Positions 1-9,238 of a stretch of DNA of 64,000 nucleotides are shown here, one piece after another (the stretch's first letter is position 1; each line of letters begins with the position of its first letter). Where the stretch lies: positions 1 through 64,000 of the forward strand of contig CAMRSY010000003.1 in the NCBI GenBank assembly GCA_947053545.1. The letters are read 5' to 3'. This DNA is from an uncultured Clostridia bacterium. GTDB lineage: Bacteria; Bacillota; Clostridia; Christensenellales; Borkfalkiaceae. The translations under genes were made by a program, and so were the position numbers. The notes beneath the pieces are model-generated. The model did not search any database, was not told where the DNA came from, and saw only the letters and a program-made list of their open reading frames with translations.

Positions 1-3000
1 TTTTTCTTAACTCTCTTGCCGGCCGAAGCAAACTTGGCAACTGCGCCGATGTTGGTAGACTTGGAAGCCTGACCGCCGGTATTGGAATAAACTTCGGTAT
101 CGAGAACCAAAACGTTTACGTCCTCTCCGCTGGCAAGCACGTGGTCAAGTCCGCCGTAGCCGATATCGTAAGCCCAGCCGTCGCCGCCGAATATCCAGAT
201 GGATTTCTTGGCAAGGCAGTCTTTTGCGTCGAGAATATCTTTAATGAGGGAGTAGGTTTCTATAGCTTTTACAAACGATTCGCTGGCTTCCTGACCGTCT
301 GCATAGTTGGTCCAGGTTTTCGCGAGTTTTGCAACCTTGGTTTTAACGGCTACAATATCTCTCATAAGGGCAACCGTTTCGCTGTCGCTGTCAAGGTTTT
401 CTTCGAGCACTTTAACTAACTTAGCCGCTGCCGCTTTCGAAGCTTCTCTTTCTTCAAATGCCTTAAGGTATTCTTCGCAGGCAGCTTTGCCTTCTTCGTT
501 GTCCCAAATTTCTATAAGCTTTTCAACTTTGGTTTTAACGTGGTTTCTTCTTGCAGAATAAGCAAGGTTCATACCGTAGCCGAATTCTGCGTTGTCTTCG
601 AACAGGCTGTTTGCCCAAGCGGGACCTCTGCCTTCCTTATTAGTGGTGTAGGGGCATGTAGGGGAAGAACCGCCGTATATCGACGAGCATCCGGTGGCGT
701 TGGCAATTATCATATCTTCGCCGAAAAGCTGGGTTATAACCTTTACGTAAGGCGTTTCGCCGCATCCCGCGCACGCGCCAGAGAATTCGAACAGAGGCGT
801 GCAGAACTGGCAGCCCTTGACAGTTTCTTTCTTGAATTTCGACGTATCCGCTTCGGGAAGATTTACGGTGAATTCCCAGTTCTTATCCTCATGCTTTTTA
901 AGCGATTCGGCAATAGGAATCATCTTGATGGCGCCGCCGTCCTTTACGGGGCAGACAGTCGCGCACACGCCGCATCCCATACAGTCTAGGGGAGAAACCT
1001 GCATTCTGTATTCGTAGCCGGGTAAACCGATAGCTGCTTTGGTGTGAAGAGACGCGGGTTTGTTTTCGCCTTCTTTAACAAGGGCGGGTCTCAGACATGC
1101 GTGCGGGCATACAAACGAGCAGGTGCCGCACTGGATACATTTATCCAAATCGATTTCGGGTACGGTAACCGCAACGCCGCGTTTTTCAAATTTGGTAGTA
1201 CCGGTGGGAACGTGACCGTCGGCATTGAACTGCGAGCTCTTTAATTTGTCGCCTTCGAGGTAGAGAATAGGTTTAATTATTTCCTGATAGTATTTATCCG
1301 AATGTCCCTTAACCATCTTGGCGCCGTCGGTTGCCGTTGCCCACGCTTCGGGAACGTCAATTTTTATAAGCTGGTCGCCCGCGGCGGAATCTATGGCGTT
1401 ATAGTTCATCTGAACAACGGCGTCGCCCTTTCTGCCGAACGATTTCTTAGCCATATATTTCATATATTCGATTGCCTGGTCGTAGGGCATAATCTGGGGA
1501 TTAACGCGGAAGAATGCAGACTGCAGTATTGTGTTTGTTCTGCCTTTCAAGCCGAGTTCGCCCGCAATTTTAATTGCGTCGATAACGTAAAGGTTAATCT
1601 TCTTCTTAGCGATATCCTGCTTAACCTTTGCGGGAAGAAATTTTTCAAGCGCTTCGATTTTAGTAGCGTCGGTGTTAATTAAAAACGTACCGCCCTTCTT
1701 AATATCGCTTGTCATATCGTAACGTGTGATGTAAGAGGGGTTGGAGCACTGAACGAAATCGGCGCTGTCGATAAGGTATTCGCTCTGTATGGGAGTATCG
1801 CCGAAACGGAGGTGAGATACGGTGATACCGCCCGACTTTTTGGAATCGTAGAAGAAATACGCCTGCGCGTGCTTGTCCGTGTGGTCGCCTATAATTTTAA
1901 TGGAGTTCTTGTTCGCACCGACAGTGCCGTCAGAACCGAGTCCGTAGAATTTGCACGAGGTCGAGCCTTCGGGAGCGGCGTCGAATTTTTCCGAGAAATC
2001 GAGGGAAGTATTCGTAACGTCTTCGTAAATACCAATGGTAAAATGGTTTTTGGGCTCTTTCTGCTCAAGGTTTTTGTAAACGGCAAGAACCATCGAAGGG
2101 GTAAATTCCTTCGAACCCAAGCCGTATCTGCCGCCTATAACTTTAATGCCGCCCACGCCCTTTTCCAATATGGCCGAGCATACGTCAAGGTAGAGGGGTT
2201 CGCCTAACGAACCGGGCTCTTTCGTTCTGTCAAGTACGGCAATTTTTCTACAGCTCTTGGGAATTGCCGCAACGAAAGCGTCCGCAACGAAAGGTCTGTA
2301 AAGGCGTACTTTAATAAGTCCGTATTTCTTACCGTGCGCATTGAGTTTGTTTATCGATTCTTCAATAGTTTCGCAGCCCGAACCCATACAAACGATAACC
2401 TGCTGAGCTTCGGGATGACCAACGTAGTCGAATAAATGATAGCTTCTTCCGCATTTGGACGACACAAGGTCCATCATCTTCTGAACGATAGCGGGTGCGG
2501 CTGCATAATAGCTGTTGGCCGTTTCGCGGTTCTGGAAATAGGTGTCGCCGTTTTGCGCGGTGCCCTTCTGAATGGGATGTTCGGGGTTAAGCGAACGCGA
2601 TTTAAAATCTGCGATATCTGCGGCGATGCCCGCTCTTTCGCAGATGGCGCGAATTTCGGCATAGTCGTCAGCGTCGTCCCATACGTCTATTTTGGCTACC
2701 TCGTGGCTGGTTCTGAAACCGTCGAAGAAATTGATAAAAGGAACTTTGGTTTTAAGCGTGGAAAGGTGGGCAACAAGCGCAAGGTCCATAACTTCCTGTA
2801 CGGAAGAATCGCATATCATTGCAAAGCCCGTCTGACGGCATGCCATAACGTCGGCGTGGTCGCCGAAGATATTTAAAGAGTGCGCAGCCAAAGCTCTGGC
2901 AGAAACGTGCATAACCATAGGCATAAGCTCGCCCGAAATCTTGTACATATTGGGTATCATAAGTAAAAGACCCTGCGAAGCGGTGTATGTGGTAGTTAAA

Positions 3001-3230
3001 GCTCCCGCGCAAAGCGAACCGTGAACGGCGCCCGCAGCGCCGCCTTCCGACTGCATTTCGGCAATTTTAACTTTCTGTCCCCACATATTCGTTCTGCCGG
3101 CAGTCGCCCACTCGTCCGCAACTTCCGCCATGGGGGAAGAGGGGGTAATGGGATAAATCGCCGCTACTTCCGAAAAGGCGTAGGCAACGTGGCTTGCGGC
3201 GGTATTACCGTCGATAGTCAATTTTTTCAT
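1..3230 (-). CDS. nifJ: Pyruvate:ferredoxin (flavodoxin) oxidoreductase, 3' end outside window
   Basis: The enzyme oxidises pyruvate to acetyl-CoA and CO2 with CoA and reduces ferredoxin in the cytoplasm of anaerobes. Translation of the minus strand gives at least 1076 codons; family members have roughly 1170-1200, so about 100 C-terminal residues are missing. Visible: the N-terminal pyruvate-binding motif YPITPSSPMAE near residue 25, two 4Fe-4S ferredoxin motifs near residues 700 (CIQCGTCSFVCP) and 753 (CMGCGVCATVCP), the GACAGCGETPY cluster motif, and the thiamine diphosphate motif GGDGWAYDIGYGG near residue 1015. The start ATG at 3230-3228 has a GGAGG ten bases upstream. No frameshift is seen. 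It is transcribed alone from the promoter at 3270-3299. Confidence 0.95.
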   Translation of the reverse strand, partial: MKKLTIDGNTAASHVAYAFSEVAAIYPITPSSPMAEVADEWATAGRTNMWGQKVKIAEMQSEGGAAGAVHGSLCAGALTTTYTASQGLLLMIPNMYKISGELMPMVMHVSARALAAHSLNIFGDHADVMACRQTGFAMICDSSVQEVMDLALVAHLSTLKTKVPFINFFDGFRTSHEVAKIDVWDDADDYAEIRAICERAGIAADIADFKSRSLNPEHPIQKGTAQNGDTYFQNRETANSYYAAAPAIVQKMMDLVSSKCGRSYHLFDYVGHPEAQQVIVCMGSGCETIEESINKLNAHGKKYGLIKVRLYRPFVADAFVAAIPKSCRKIAVLDRTKEPGSLGEPLYLDVCSAILEKGVGGIKVIGGRYGLGSKEFTPSMVLAVYKNLEQKEPKNHFTIGIYEDVTNTSLDFSEKFDAAPEGSTSCKFYGLGSDGTVGANKNSIKIIGDHTDKHAQAYFFYDSKKSGGITVSHLRFGDTPIQSEYLIDSADFVQCSNPSYITRYDMTSDIKKGGTFLINTDATKIEALEKFLPAKVKQDIAKKKINLYVIDAIKIAGELGLKGRTNTILQSAFFRVNPQIMPYDQAIEYMKYMAKKSFGRKGDAVVQMNYNAIDSAAGDQLIKIDVPEAWATATDGAKMVKGHSDKYYQEIIKPILYLEGDKLKSSQFNADGHVPTGTTKFEKRGVAVTVPEIDLDKCIQCGTCSFVCPHACLRPALVKEGENKPASLHTKAAIGLPGYEYRMQVSPLDCMGCGVCATVCPVKDGGAIKMIPIAESLKKHEDKNWEFTVNLPEADTSKFKKETVKGCQFCTPLFEFSGACAGCGETPYVKVITQLFGEDMIIANATGCSSIYGGSSPTCPYTTNKEGRGPAWANSLFEDNAEFGYGMNLAYSARRNHVKTKVEKLIEIWDNEEGKAACEEYLKAFEEREASKAAAAKLVKVLEENLDSDSETVALMRDIVAVKTKVAKLAKTWTNYADGQEASESFVKAIETYSLIKDILDAKDCLAKKSIWIFGGDGWAYDIGYGGLDHVLASGEDVNVLVLDTEVYSNTGGQASKSTNIGAVAKFASAGKRVKK

Positions 3231-3269
3231 TATAAAAAACCTCCGTATAAGTTTTTAAATTTTTTTTAT

Positions 3270-3299
3270 ATTATAGTGTCGTGTGCGACACCTATACAA
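3270..3299 (-). promoter_or_regulatory. nifJ promoter with operator-like inverted repeat in the spacer
   Basis: On the minus strand a -35 TTGTAT (3299-3294) and a -10 TATAAT (3275-3270) are separated by 18 bp. The spacer holds the inverted repeat GTGTCG-N4-CGACAC (3276-3291), touching the -10 box. A protein bound there would block RNA polymerase, so a repressor site is inferred. It does not resemble the Rex consensus. The hexamers are seen directly; the regulator is unknown. Confidence 0.6.
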
Positions 3300-3369
3300 T
3301 TATAAGACAAAGGCGTGTAAATGTCAATATGCGTTTTTGATTTTTAGGGGGAATTTTTGGGACAACCGC

Positions 3370-3398
3370 TTGCAAACGTCCGCAGTTAATGATATATT
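3370..3398 (+). promoter_or_regulatory. Promoter TTGCAA-17-TATATT for the gene at 3440
   Basis: TTGCAA at 3370-3375 and TATATT at 3393-3398 have a 17-bp spacer, about 40 bp upstream of the start codon at 3440. The same unusual -35 hexamer occurs at four other promoters in this window. Confidence 0.6.
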
Positions 3399-3439
3399 TA
3401 AATCGTTTATTGCAATAAATTCATGGAGGGTGGGAATAT

Positions 3440-4561
3440 ATGGAGTTGACGAAGGAGCAAATTTTAAACTCGCTGTATGCGCTTCGCGCGGGGCTTTCCG
3501 TTATTTCGGAAGAAAATGATAAAGTCCGAGAAATAAAAATTAAAAGGTTGGAGGGGCTGGTTGCAACGGGTTGTAAAATGCAACCTTACGTTTATCATTT
3601 GATAAGCGGTTCATCAATTTTAACCGGTTCGTATCCGAAATTGGGGGCAAACAGAGAAAAATTTAAACAGTTGACAAACAGCTACGGCTATAATTTTTGG
3701 GCTGAAAATATTTTAGCTGATTTATACGGCGAAGAAATTAAGAAAAAAGATTTTTATACGAAAAGAGATAGAATTTGCTCTATATGCAACAAATTTAACT
3801 CCGCTATAATGAAAAATGTTGAGGTTGAAACGGCGTATCTGTGTACGGAATTAGGTGATATATACGAACAGGAATGTTCTAACGTGGGATTTTTATGTTC
3901 GGAATATGACGCGAATATGTCATTGGCAATGAAAGGATATATATGCGCGCAATGGCTTATTTCGGGAGAATGTGAAAGAAATTTAAAGGAAAAGACAGCC
4001 AGCTATAAAACTAAAATATTTGGCGGAAAACACTGCCGCGAATTAGAGCAAATGTTAAACGAACTTCCCGCTTTAATGCGTGAGATAAACGCGGTTGACA
4101 GCGACGCGAAAACCAAATTAAAGCAAATTAAGCAAGGAGCGGAAATATATTACAACGCGCTGCTTAATGAATTTAACTCTATCGTTGACGTGCGTGATTG
4201 GCAGTATACAGACCTCATAATTTATTATTTTGAAACGAGGCGCGCGGAAACCGTTAAAGAAGCTTTACAACTTGTCGACCGCGAAATGCAGACCCGCAGG
4301 ATAGAGCAACTTATAATCGCCGCAACTAATCAGATATGTAATACCCTTAATATCGGATTTGCAATGTTACAGAATACTATGGTTAGTTGCAGTAATCTGC
4401 TTTCGGCACAGATAGCGCAGTCGACCGCGGTTTTGTCATCGGAATTGAGAGGATTAACTAATGCGGTAAAAATGGGTAATGCTCTTAAATCAAAGGCAAA
4501 GGTCGCAAGCGAGAAGCTTATGAGCGAAGCCCGGCAGATATTAAACGAAAATTGTAATTAA
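3440..4561 (+). CDS. Unrecognised 373-residue cytoplasmic protein
   Basis: I do not recognise this protein. It has no signal peptide or membrane segment and looks mostly helical, with charged, coiled-coil-like stretches. Cysteines are scattered, including a CSIC pair near residue 112 and several between residues 130 and 155, but there is no clear zinc motif. The C-terminal 90 residues are rich in Ala, Asn, Met and Ser and look amphipathic. The start ATG follows GGAGGG. Its codons look more A/T-rich than those of its neighbours, which could mean transfer or weak selection. It stands alone between its own promoter and a strong hairpin at 4576. Confidence 0.75.
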   Translation: MELTKEQILNSLYALRAGLSVISEENDKVREIKIKRLEGLVATGCKMQPYVYHLISGSSILTGSYPKLGANREKFKQLTNSYGYNFWAENILADLYGEEIKKKDFYTKRDRICSICNKFNSAIMKNVEVETAYLCTELGDIYEQECSNVGFLCSEYDANMSLAMKGYICAQWLISGECERNLKEKTASYKTKIFGGKHCRELEQMLNELPALMREINAVDSDAKTKLKQIKQGAEIYYNALLNEFNSIVDVRDWQYTDLIIYYFETRRAETVKEALQLVDREMQTRRIEQLIIAATNQICNTLNIGFAMLQNTMVSCSNLLSAQIAQSTAVLSSELRGLTNAVKMGNALKSKAKVASEKLMSEARQILNENCN

Positions 4562-4575
4562 AATAATTTACAAAA

Positions 4576-4606
4576 GGCGCGGTGCGGTAGGCACCGCGCC
4601 CTTAAA
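4576..4606 (+). terminator. Hairpin terminator after the 373-residue gene
   Basis: A perfect 10-bp stem GGCGCGGTGC/GCACCGCGCC (4576-4585 and 4591-4600) with a 5-base loop starts 15 bases after the stop codon. The trailing sequence is only modestly T-rich, so termination efficiency is uncertain. Confidence 0.65.
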
Positions 4607-4635
4607 AATTTCTCTTGGTTTTCACCATAAAATCG

Positions 4636-4664
4636 TTGTTAAAATTTTGCGCATTTGCTATACT
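4636..4664 (+). promoter_or_regulatory. Promoter of the ECF transporter operon
   Basis: TTGTTA (4636-4641) and TATACT (4659-4664) are separated by exactly 17 bp. The expected transcript start near 4671 leaves only about 13 bases before the ATG at 4684, a very short leader. Confidence 0.6.
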
Positions 4665-4683
4665 TTTTAAAGTCGGGTAAATT

Positions 4684-6573
4684 ATGGCAAAGAAAAAGAA
4701 AGATAAAAATCTTAATAAAGACGTTCAAACGGAGGGCGGGGATAAACCGCTTCCGGATTTTGCCGTACGCTTAAACGGCGTGAGTTTCAGCTACGCCGAA
4801 AACGAGCCCTACGCTTTAAAAAATGTGTCGCTGGAAATAAAGCGGGGAGAATTTGTTGCGGTTTTAGGTCATAACGGAAGCGGCAAGTCAACGCTTGCCC
4901 GCCTTATATGCGGGCTTTTAACCGCCGATAAAGGCAGCGTAGAGGTGTGGGGATATAACCCCGCCGACAAAAGCGGTTTGGGCAAAGTGCGCGAACATGC
5001 CGGCGTAGTTTTTCAAAATCCCGATAATCAAATGGTCGCTTCGATAGTCGAGGACGACATTGCGTTCGGGCCCGAAAATCTGGGCGTTCCAAGGGAAGAA
5101 ATAGGCGAAAGAATAAGCTGGGCGCTTAATGCCGTCGGTATGGAAAAGTACCGAAATTCCACGCCGGCGCGTCTGTCCGGCGGGCAGAAACAGCGTATCG
5201 CCGTAGCGGGCGTTTTGGCAATTAAACCCGACGTTCTGGTTTTGGACGAAAGCACTGCAATGCTCGACCCTAAGGGCAGGCGCGAGGTTACCGAGGTTGC
5301 GGCTCGGCTGAACAGGGAAGAGGGTATGACGGTAATTCTGATTACCCACTTTATGGACGAGGCGTTGCTTGCTGATCGCGCAGTAGTTATGAACAGAGGC
5401 GAAATAGTTTTAGAGGGCGCGCCCGAAGAAATTTTTGCCAAGGGCGACGAACTTGAAACGTTTAATTTAAGTTTGCCCGAAATAGGCGGCATATGCAGTT
5501 TATTAAAGGCCGCGGGCATATCCGTAAAGGATTGTCTGCATCCCGAAGAACTTGCGCTTGAAATTAAAAAGCAATCAGAAATTTACGGCTTTAAACCTCG
5601 TTCGTCAGGGGATATTACAGTATCAACCGAAAATAATTGCAAAAACGAGTGGGATATAGACGTCGAAAATTTAACGTACACTTATTCGCCGAAATCACCG
5701 TTTGCCACAAAGGCGTTAAAGGGAATTAATCTGCATATATCCGAGGGGGAATTTTTCGGAATAATAGGGCATACCGGCAGCGGCAAATCGACTTTGGTGC
5801 AGCATTTAAACGCGCTTATAAAACTTCCCGGAGCGCGGAAAAGGTATAAAAAGCCTAAAGTGAAAAAGGGACGGCAACCCCTGCCCGAAAGCAAAATTAC
5901 AATAGGTAATTACGACCTATCGGATAAAAAGTGCAACTGGCAGTCGCTGCGCGCCCACGTAGGTATGGTTTTTCAGTATCCCGAATATCAGCTGTTTGCC
6001 GAAACCGTAGAGGACGACGTAGCTTTCGGTTTGAAAAATTTCAATAAACAACTTACAAAAGAGGAAATTTCGCAAGCGGTAAAAGAAAGCCTTACCGCGG
6101 TAGGGCTTGATTACGACGACGTTCACGATAAGTCTCCTTTCGACTTGTCGGGCGGGCAAAAACGCCGCGTAGCCATTGCGGGCGTTATCGTAACAAAACC
6201 TAAAATTTTGGTTCTTGACGAGCCGGCTGCCGGTCTCGATCCGCTCGGCAAACGCGAAATTATGAAACTGTTGCACGGCTTGCACGGCGACTGGTGTAAA
6301 ACGGTTATAATAGTTTCGCACGATATGGACGAAATCGCTGAAAACTGCACGCGCGCATGCGTTGTGTCCGACGGCGAAATTTTCGACTGCGCCACTCCAG
6401 AAAAACTTTTCGACCGGGCGGACGAGCTGTTCGCGCTGGGATTAGACGTTCCTACAACCCAAAAGATATTGATAGAAATGTCTGGTTTGGGGCTTAATTT
6501 AAAGTGCAAATTAACTTCGCAGGGATTTGCTTCGGCGGTAATCGATGCGCTTAAGGGGGGCGAGAATGCTTAA
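4684..6573 (+). CDS. Fused ECF transporter ATPases EcfA1-EcfA2
   Basis: This single 629-residue protein contains both ABC ATPases of an energy-coupling factor vitamin/metal transporter; they couple ATP hydrolysis to EcfT and an exchangeable substrate-binding S component. Half one: Walker A GHNGSGKST (62-70), signature LSGGQKQR (about 163), Walker B ending DESTAMLDP, typical of EcfA1. Half two: Walker A GHTGSGKST (about 362), signature LSGGQKRR (about 488), DEPAAGLDP, typical of EcfA2. A linker of about 60 residues joins them. A basic Lys/Arg-rich insert follows the second Walker A by about 15 residues. Most relatives encode the halves as separate genes. The Shine-Dalgarno is weak. No S component lies nearby, so the substrate is unknown. 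Confidence 0.93.
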   Translation: MAKKKKDKNLNKDVQTEGGDKPLPDFAVRLNGVSFSYAENEPYALKNVSLEIKRGEFVAVLGHNGSGKSTLARLICGLLTADKGSVEVWGYNPADKSGLGKVREHAGVVFQNPDNQMVASIVEDDIAFGPENLGVPREEIGERISWALNAVGMEKYRNSTPARLSGGQKQRIAVAGVLAIKPDVLVLDESTAMLDPKGRREVTEVAARLNREEGMTVILITHFMDEALLADRAVVMNRGEIVLEGAPEEIFAKGDELETFNLSLPEIGGICSLLKAAGISVKDCLHPEELALEIKKQSEIYGFKPRSSGDITVSTENNCKNEWDIDVENLTYTYSPKSPFATKALKGINLHISEGEFFGIIGHTGSGKSTLVQHLNALIKLPGARKRYKKPKVKKGRQPLPESKITIGNYDLSDKKCNWQSLRAHVGMVFQYPEYQLFAETVEDDVAFGLKNFNKQLTKEEISQAVKESLTAVGLDYDDVHDKSPFDLSGGQKRRVAIAGVIVTKPKILVLDEPAAGLDPLGKREIMKLLHGLHGDWCKTVIIVSHDMDEIAENCTRACVVSDGEIFDCATPEKLFDRADELFALGLDVPTTQKILIEMSGLGLNLKCKLTSQGFASAVIDALKGGENA

Positions 6574-7408
6574 CGACGTAACGTTCGGGCAATATTACCC
6601 TGCTAAATCATTTGTGCACAGGCTTGACCCGCGCGTAAAACTGCTGTTTTTAATAGCCTATATCGTTATGCTGTTTGTGGCAAAATCCTTTTACGGGCTT
6701 GCTCTCTGCTTTATAATACTTTCCGTTGCGGTAATTGCGTCCCGCGTGCCGGTGGGTTCCGTTCTGCGCTCTATAAAGGGCGTTATCGTTATATTGATAT
6801 TTACCTCTGTTTTAAATATATTTTTTCACGGCGGCAGTCACCTTTTGTGGCATTGGAAATTTATAAGCATTTATACGGAGGGGCTTATCTTTTCGGTATT
6901 TTTAACTTTCAGATTGCTGTTTCTTGTAATGGGGTCGGCGCTGTTAACGCTTACTACAACGCCAGTAAATCTTACCGACGGGCTGGAAAGTCTGCTGTTT
7001 CCTTTAACGCTTATAAAAATTCCGGTGCACGTACTGGCGCTTATAATGTCAATAGCGCTAAGGTTTATACCCACGCTTATCGACGAGACAAACCGGATAA
7101 TTTCGGCGCAGAAGGCAAGGGGGGCAAACTTTGAAAGCGGAAACGTTTTCAAACGAGTAAAAGCGATAGTGCCCGTGCTTATTCCTCTTCTGTTAAGCGC
7201 GTTCCGCCGTGCCGAGGAGCTGGGCGACGCAATGGACGTCCGCTGTTACTCGAGCGGCAAAAAGCGTACTAAATACAAAAAACTGAAATTGGGCTGGCGC
7301 GATTTGATAGCCGCTTTGTTTGCGTCGGTTTTAATATCGGGCGTAATACTTTTAAATATCTACGGCGCGCAGATTTGTCCGCAGATTTATCCTTACGTGG
7401 TGATTTAA
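6566..7408 (+). CDS. ecfT: ECF transporter transmembrane protein EcfT
   Basis: EcfT is the membrane scaffold that links the two ATPases to S components. The 280-residue protein has about five to six hydrophobic segments and the two conserved cytoplasmic coupling-helix motifs, AQKARGA near residue 185 and AMDVRCY near residue 227; the second departs from the usual ARG triplet. I chose the ATG at 6566, which follows GGGGGGCGAG and overlaps the end of the ATPase gene by 8 bp. An upstream in-frame ATG at 6545 lies within the ATPase gene and lacks a good ribosome site. The order EcfA-EcfT-TruA is common in Bacillota. Confidence 0.92.
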   Translation: MLNDVTFGQYYPAKSFVHRLDPRVKLLFLIAYIVMLFVAKSFYGLALCFIILSVAVIASRVPVGSVLRSIKGVIVILIFTSVLNIFFHGGSHLLWHWKFISIYTEGLIFSVFLTFRLLFLVMGSALLTLTTTPVNLTDGLESLLFPLTLIKIPVHVLALIMSIALRFIPTLIDETNRIISAQKARGANFESGNVFKRVKAIVPVLIPLLLSAFRRAEELGDAMDVRCYSSGKKRTKYKKLKLGWRDLIAALFASVLISGVILLNIYGAQICPQIYPYVVI

Positions 7409-8187
7409 TGAACAGATACATTTTAACCGTTTCATACGACGGTACCGATTTCTGCGGGTGGCAGGTTCAGCCGAACGGCAGAACGGTGCAGGCCGAGATG
7501 AACGAAGCCGTATTTAAAGCGTTTGGCGAGCGGGCGGTTGTCAAGGCAAGCGGCAGGACAGACGCGGGCGTGCACGCTAGGGCTCAGCTGTGTCAGGTTG
7601 ATTTAAATGCGCAAATAGACGGCGAAAAATTGGCCGACGCGCTCAACGCAAGGCTGCCCGAAGATATAAGCGTACTGCAATCAGAGTCGGTGCCGCTGCA
7701 GTCGGTTGATATACAAAACATAGTAAAAGCCAAAACGTACCGCTATTATATGTATTTTAGTAAGCGTAAAAAACCCATTTACGAAAGGTTTTCTACTTGG
7801 ATAAAGGGAGAGCCCGAAGTTGAAAAAATGCGGGCTGCTGCAAAAATATTAACGGGCGAGCACGATTTCAAGGCGTATTGCGCAAGCGGCTCGCAGGTTA
7901 AAACCACCGTGCGCAGAGTATATTCGATAAACGTCGAGATTCTTCCCGCTCCGCCGGACGCGCAGATTGTGTATATCGAGGTTTACGGTAACGGATTTTT
8001 ATACAATATGGTGCGCACTATTGCGGGCACAATTCTTTGGTATTCGCAGGGAAAACTTACGGAAGAGGACTTGTACGCTACCTTGCAGGGCGACCGCGGT
8101 AAGGCGGGCAAGACGATGCCGGCAAAGGGTTTGGTTTTATACAGCGTCGGCTACGGCTTAAAGCCCGAAAACGACTGCGTGGAATAA
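7408..8187 (+). CDS. truA: tRNA pseudouridine(38-40) synthase TruA
   Basis: TruA converts uridines 38-40 of the tRNA anticodon stem to pseudouridine. The 259-residue length is normal, and the catalytic Asp is residue 52 in the motif SGRTDAGVHA. The start ATG at 7408 overlaps the EcfT stop by one base (TAATG), so the two are translationally coupled. Conserved downstream blocks such as TYRYYMYF and GNGFLYNMVR are present. It ends the ECF operon, and no hairpin terminator follows immediately. Confidence 0.95.
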   Translation: MNRYILTVSYDGTDFCGWQVQPNGRTVQAEMNEAVFKAFGERAVVKASGRTDAGVHARAQLCQVDLNAQIDGEKLADALNARLPEDISVLQSESVPLQSVDIQNIVKAKTYRYYMYFSKRKKPIYERFSTWIKGEPEVEKMRAAAKILTGEHDFKAYCASGSQVKTTVRRVYSINVEILPAPPDAQIVYIEVYGNGFLYNMVRTIAGTILWYSQGKLTEEDLYATLQGDRGKAGKTMPAKGLVLYSVGYGLKPENDCVE

Positions 8188-8286
8188 GCCGGAATATAAA
8201 AAATTTAACATTTTACACAATTTTCACAAAACGGTTTTATATTTTATACACATAAAGTATAAAATAACGGATATAAAGAGGGTGCA

Positions 8287-9201
8287 ATGGAATTTTTTGA
8301 AATAGCCAACATAGCCGAACTTGCGTTTTTAAGCGACGTTTATAAACGGTACCTTTGGGCTTATCTTGTAATCGGCGGCTGCTGTTTTGCGGTTTTGTAT
8401 ATTTTGCAGGCGGTAGCGCTTTATACCATAGCAAAAAGGGAAGGGTTTAAAAACAGGTGGATGGCTTTTGTTCCATTTTTCAACACCTACTATATAGGGG
8501 TAGTGTCTGATAAAAACGACGTTTTCAAAGCTAAAGCCAAATACGTTTCGCTTGCCGCTGCGCTTGTTGAATTTGCGTATTGCGCACTGGGCGTACTGTA
8601 CTACGTTGCAATGTTTCTGATATTCGAAGGCGGTTACGCTACGCCCGAATACAGTACGGTAATTTACGGTAGCAACCCCGTTGAAATTTTAAGCGGATAT
8701 ACTCAGAACAATCTTCCCGAAAATTTAAACTGGGCTTGGTGGGTTTTCAATAACCTGCAGGATTTCGTTTTATACTGGGTGCAGTTGATTTTAATTATTT
8801 TAAAAGTATTTCTTCTCGTTTCGTTTTTCCGCACTTACGCATCGTCGCGGTACGTATTGTTTTCGGTATTTTCGGCGCTGTTTCCCGTATCGGGCATCTT
8901 TATGTTTGCAGTGCGCAACAACCGCGGAAAAAATTACGTGGAGTATATAAAGGAGCAGCGTCAACGCCAGTACCGCATGTATCAGGAATATATGCGTAAC
9001 GGACAGGGACCCGACGGGCAGGGAACAAGTTATTACGGCGGCGGTTATCAGGGCAACCCGTACGCGCAACAGCGTCCGTCAACTCCGCCTGCCGACCCTT
9101 TCGGCGATTTGGGCTCGAATAACGGCGGTGGTAGCGGCGGCGCGCAAAGCGGCGGAAACGAAGGCAATTCAGGCGACCCTTTCGACGAATTTAAAAACTG
9201 A
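8287..9201 (+). CDS. Polytopic membrane protein with Gly/Asn-rich C-terminus
   Basis: I do not recognise a named family with confidence. The 304-residue protein has about four to five hydrophobic segments (roughly residues 30-58, 80-110, 160-185 and 190-212). It then has a basic, Gln/Arg/Tyr-rich stretch and a low-complexity Gly, Asn, Ser, Pro and Gln tail from about residue 235. The tail is probably cytoplasmic and disordered. The ATG follows AGAGGG at a good distance. It is a single gene between truA and a clear terminator at 9211. Confidence 0.75.
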   Translation: MEFFEIANIAELAFLSDVYKRYLWAYLVIGGCCFAVLYILQAVALYTIAKREGFKNRWMAFVPFFNTYYIGVVSDKNDVFKAKAKYVSLAAALVEFAYCALGVLYYVAMFLIFEGGYATPEYSTVIYGSNPVEILSGYTQNNLPENLNWAWWVFNNLQDFVLYWVQLILIILKVFLLVSFFRTYASSRYVLFSVFSALFPVSGIFMFAVRNNRGKNYVEYIKEQRQRQYRMYQEYMRNGQGPDGQGTSYYGGGYQGNPYAQQRPSTPPADPFGDLGSNNGGGSGGAQSGGNEGNSGDPFDEFKN

Positions 9202-9210
9202 AATTTTATA

Positions 9211-9238
9211 GCGGGAATGTTAATTCCCGCTTTTATAT
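9211..9238 (+). terminator. Rho-independent terminator
   Basis: An 8-bp stem GCGGGAAT/ATTCCCGC (9211-9218 and 9223-9230) with a 4-base loop is followed by TTTTATATT. It lies 10 bases past the stop of the membrane protein gene. Confidence 0.8.

Noticed and set aside
141..3305. Several plus-strand reading frames across the first 3.2 kb
   Set aside because: They are antisense to one continuous minus-strand pyruvate:ferredoxin oxidoreductase with all cofactor motifs, and they lack recognisable proteins.
4684..6573. Assembly or frameshift artefact joining two ATPase genes
   Set aside because: The reading frame is continuous, with a plausible linker, and no internal start with a ribosome site is evident between the halves.
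8237..8434. Minus-strand reading frame over the start of the membrane protein gene
   Set aside because: It has no ribosome site or recognisable protein and overlaps a better plus-strand gene.
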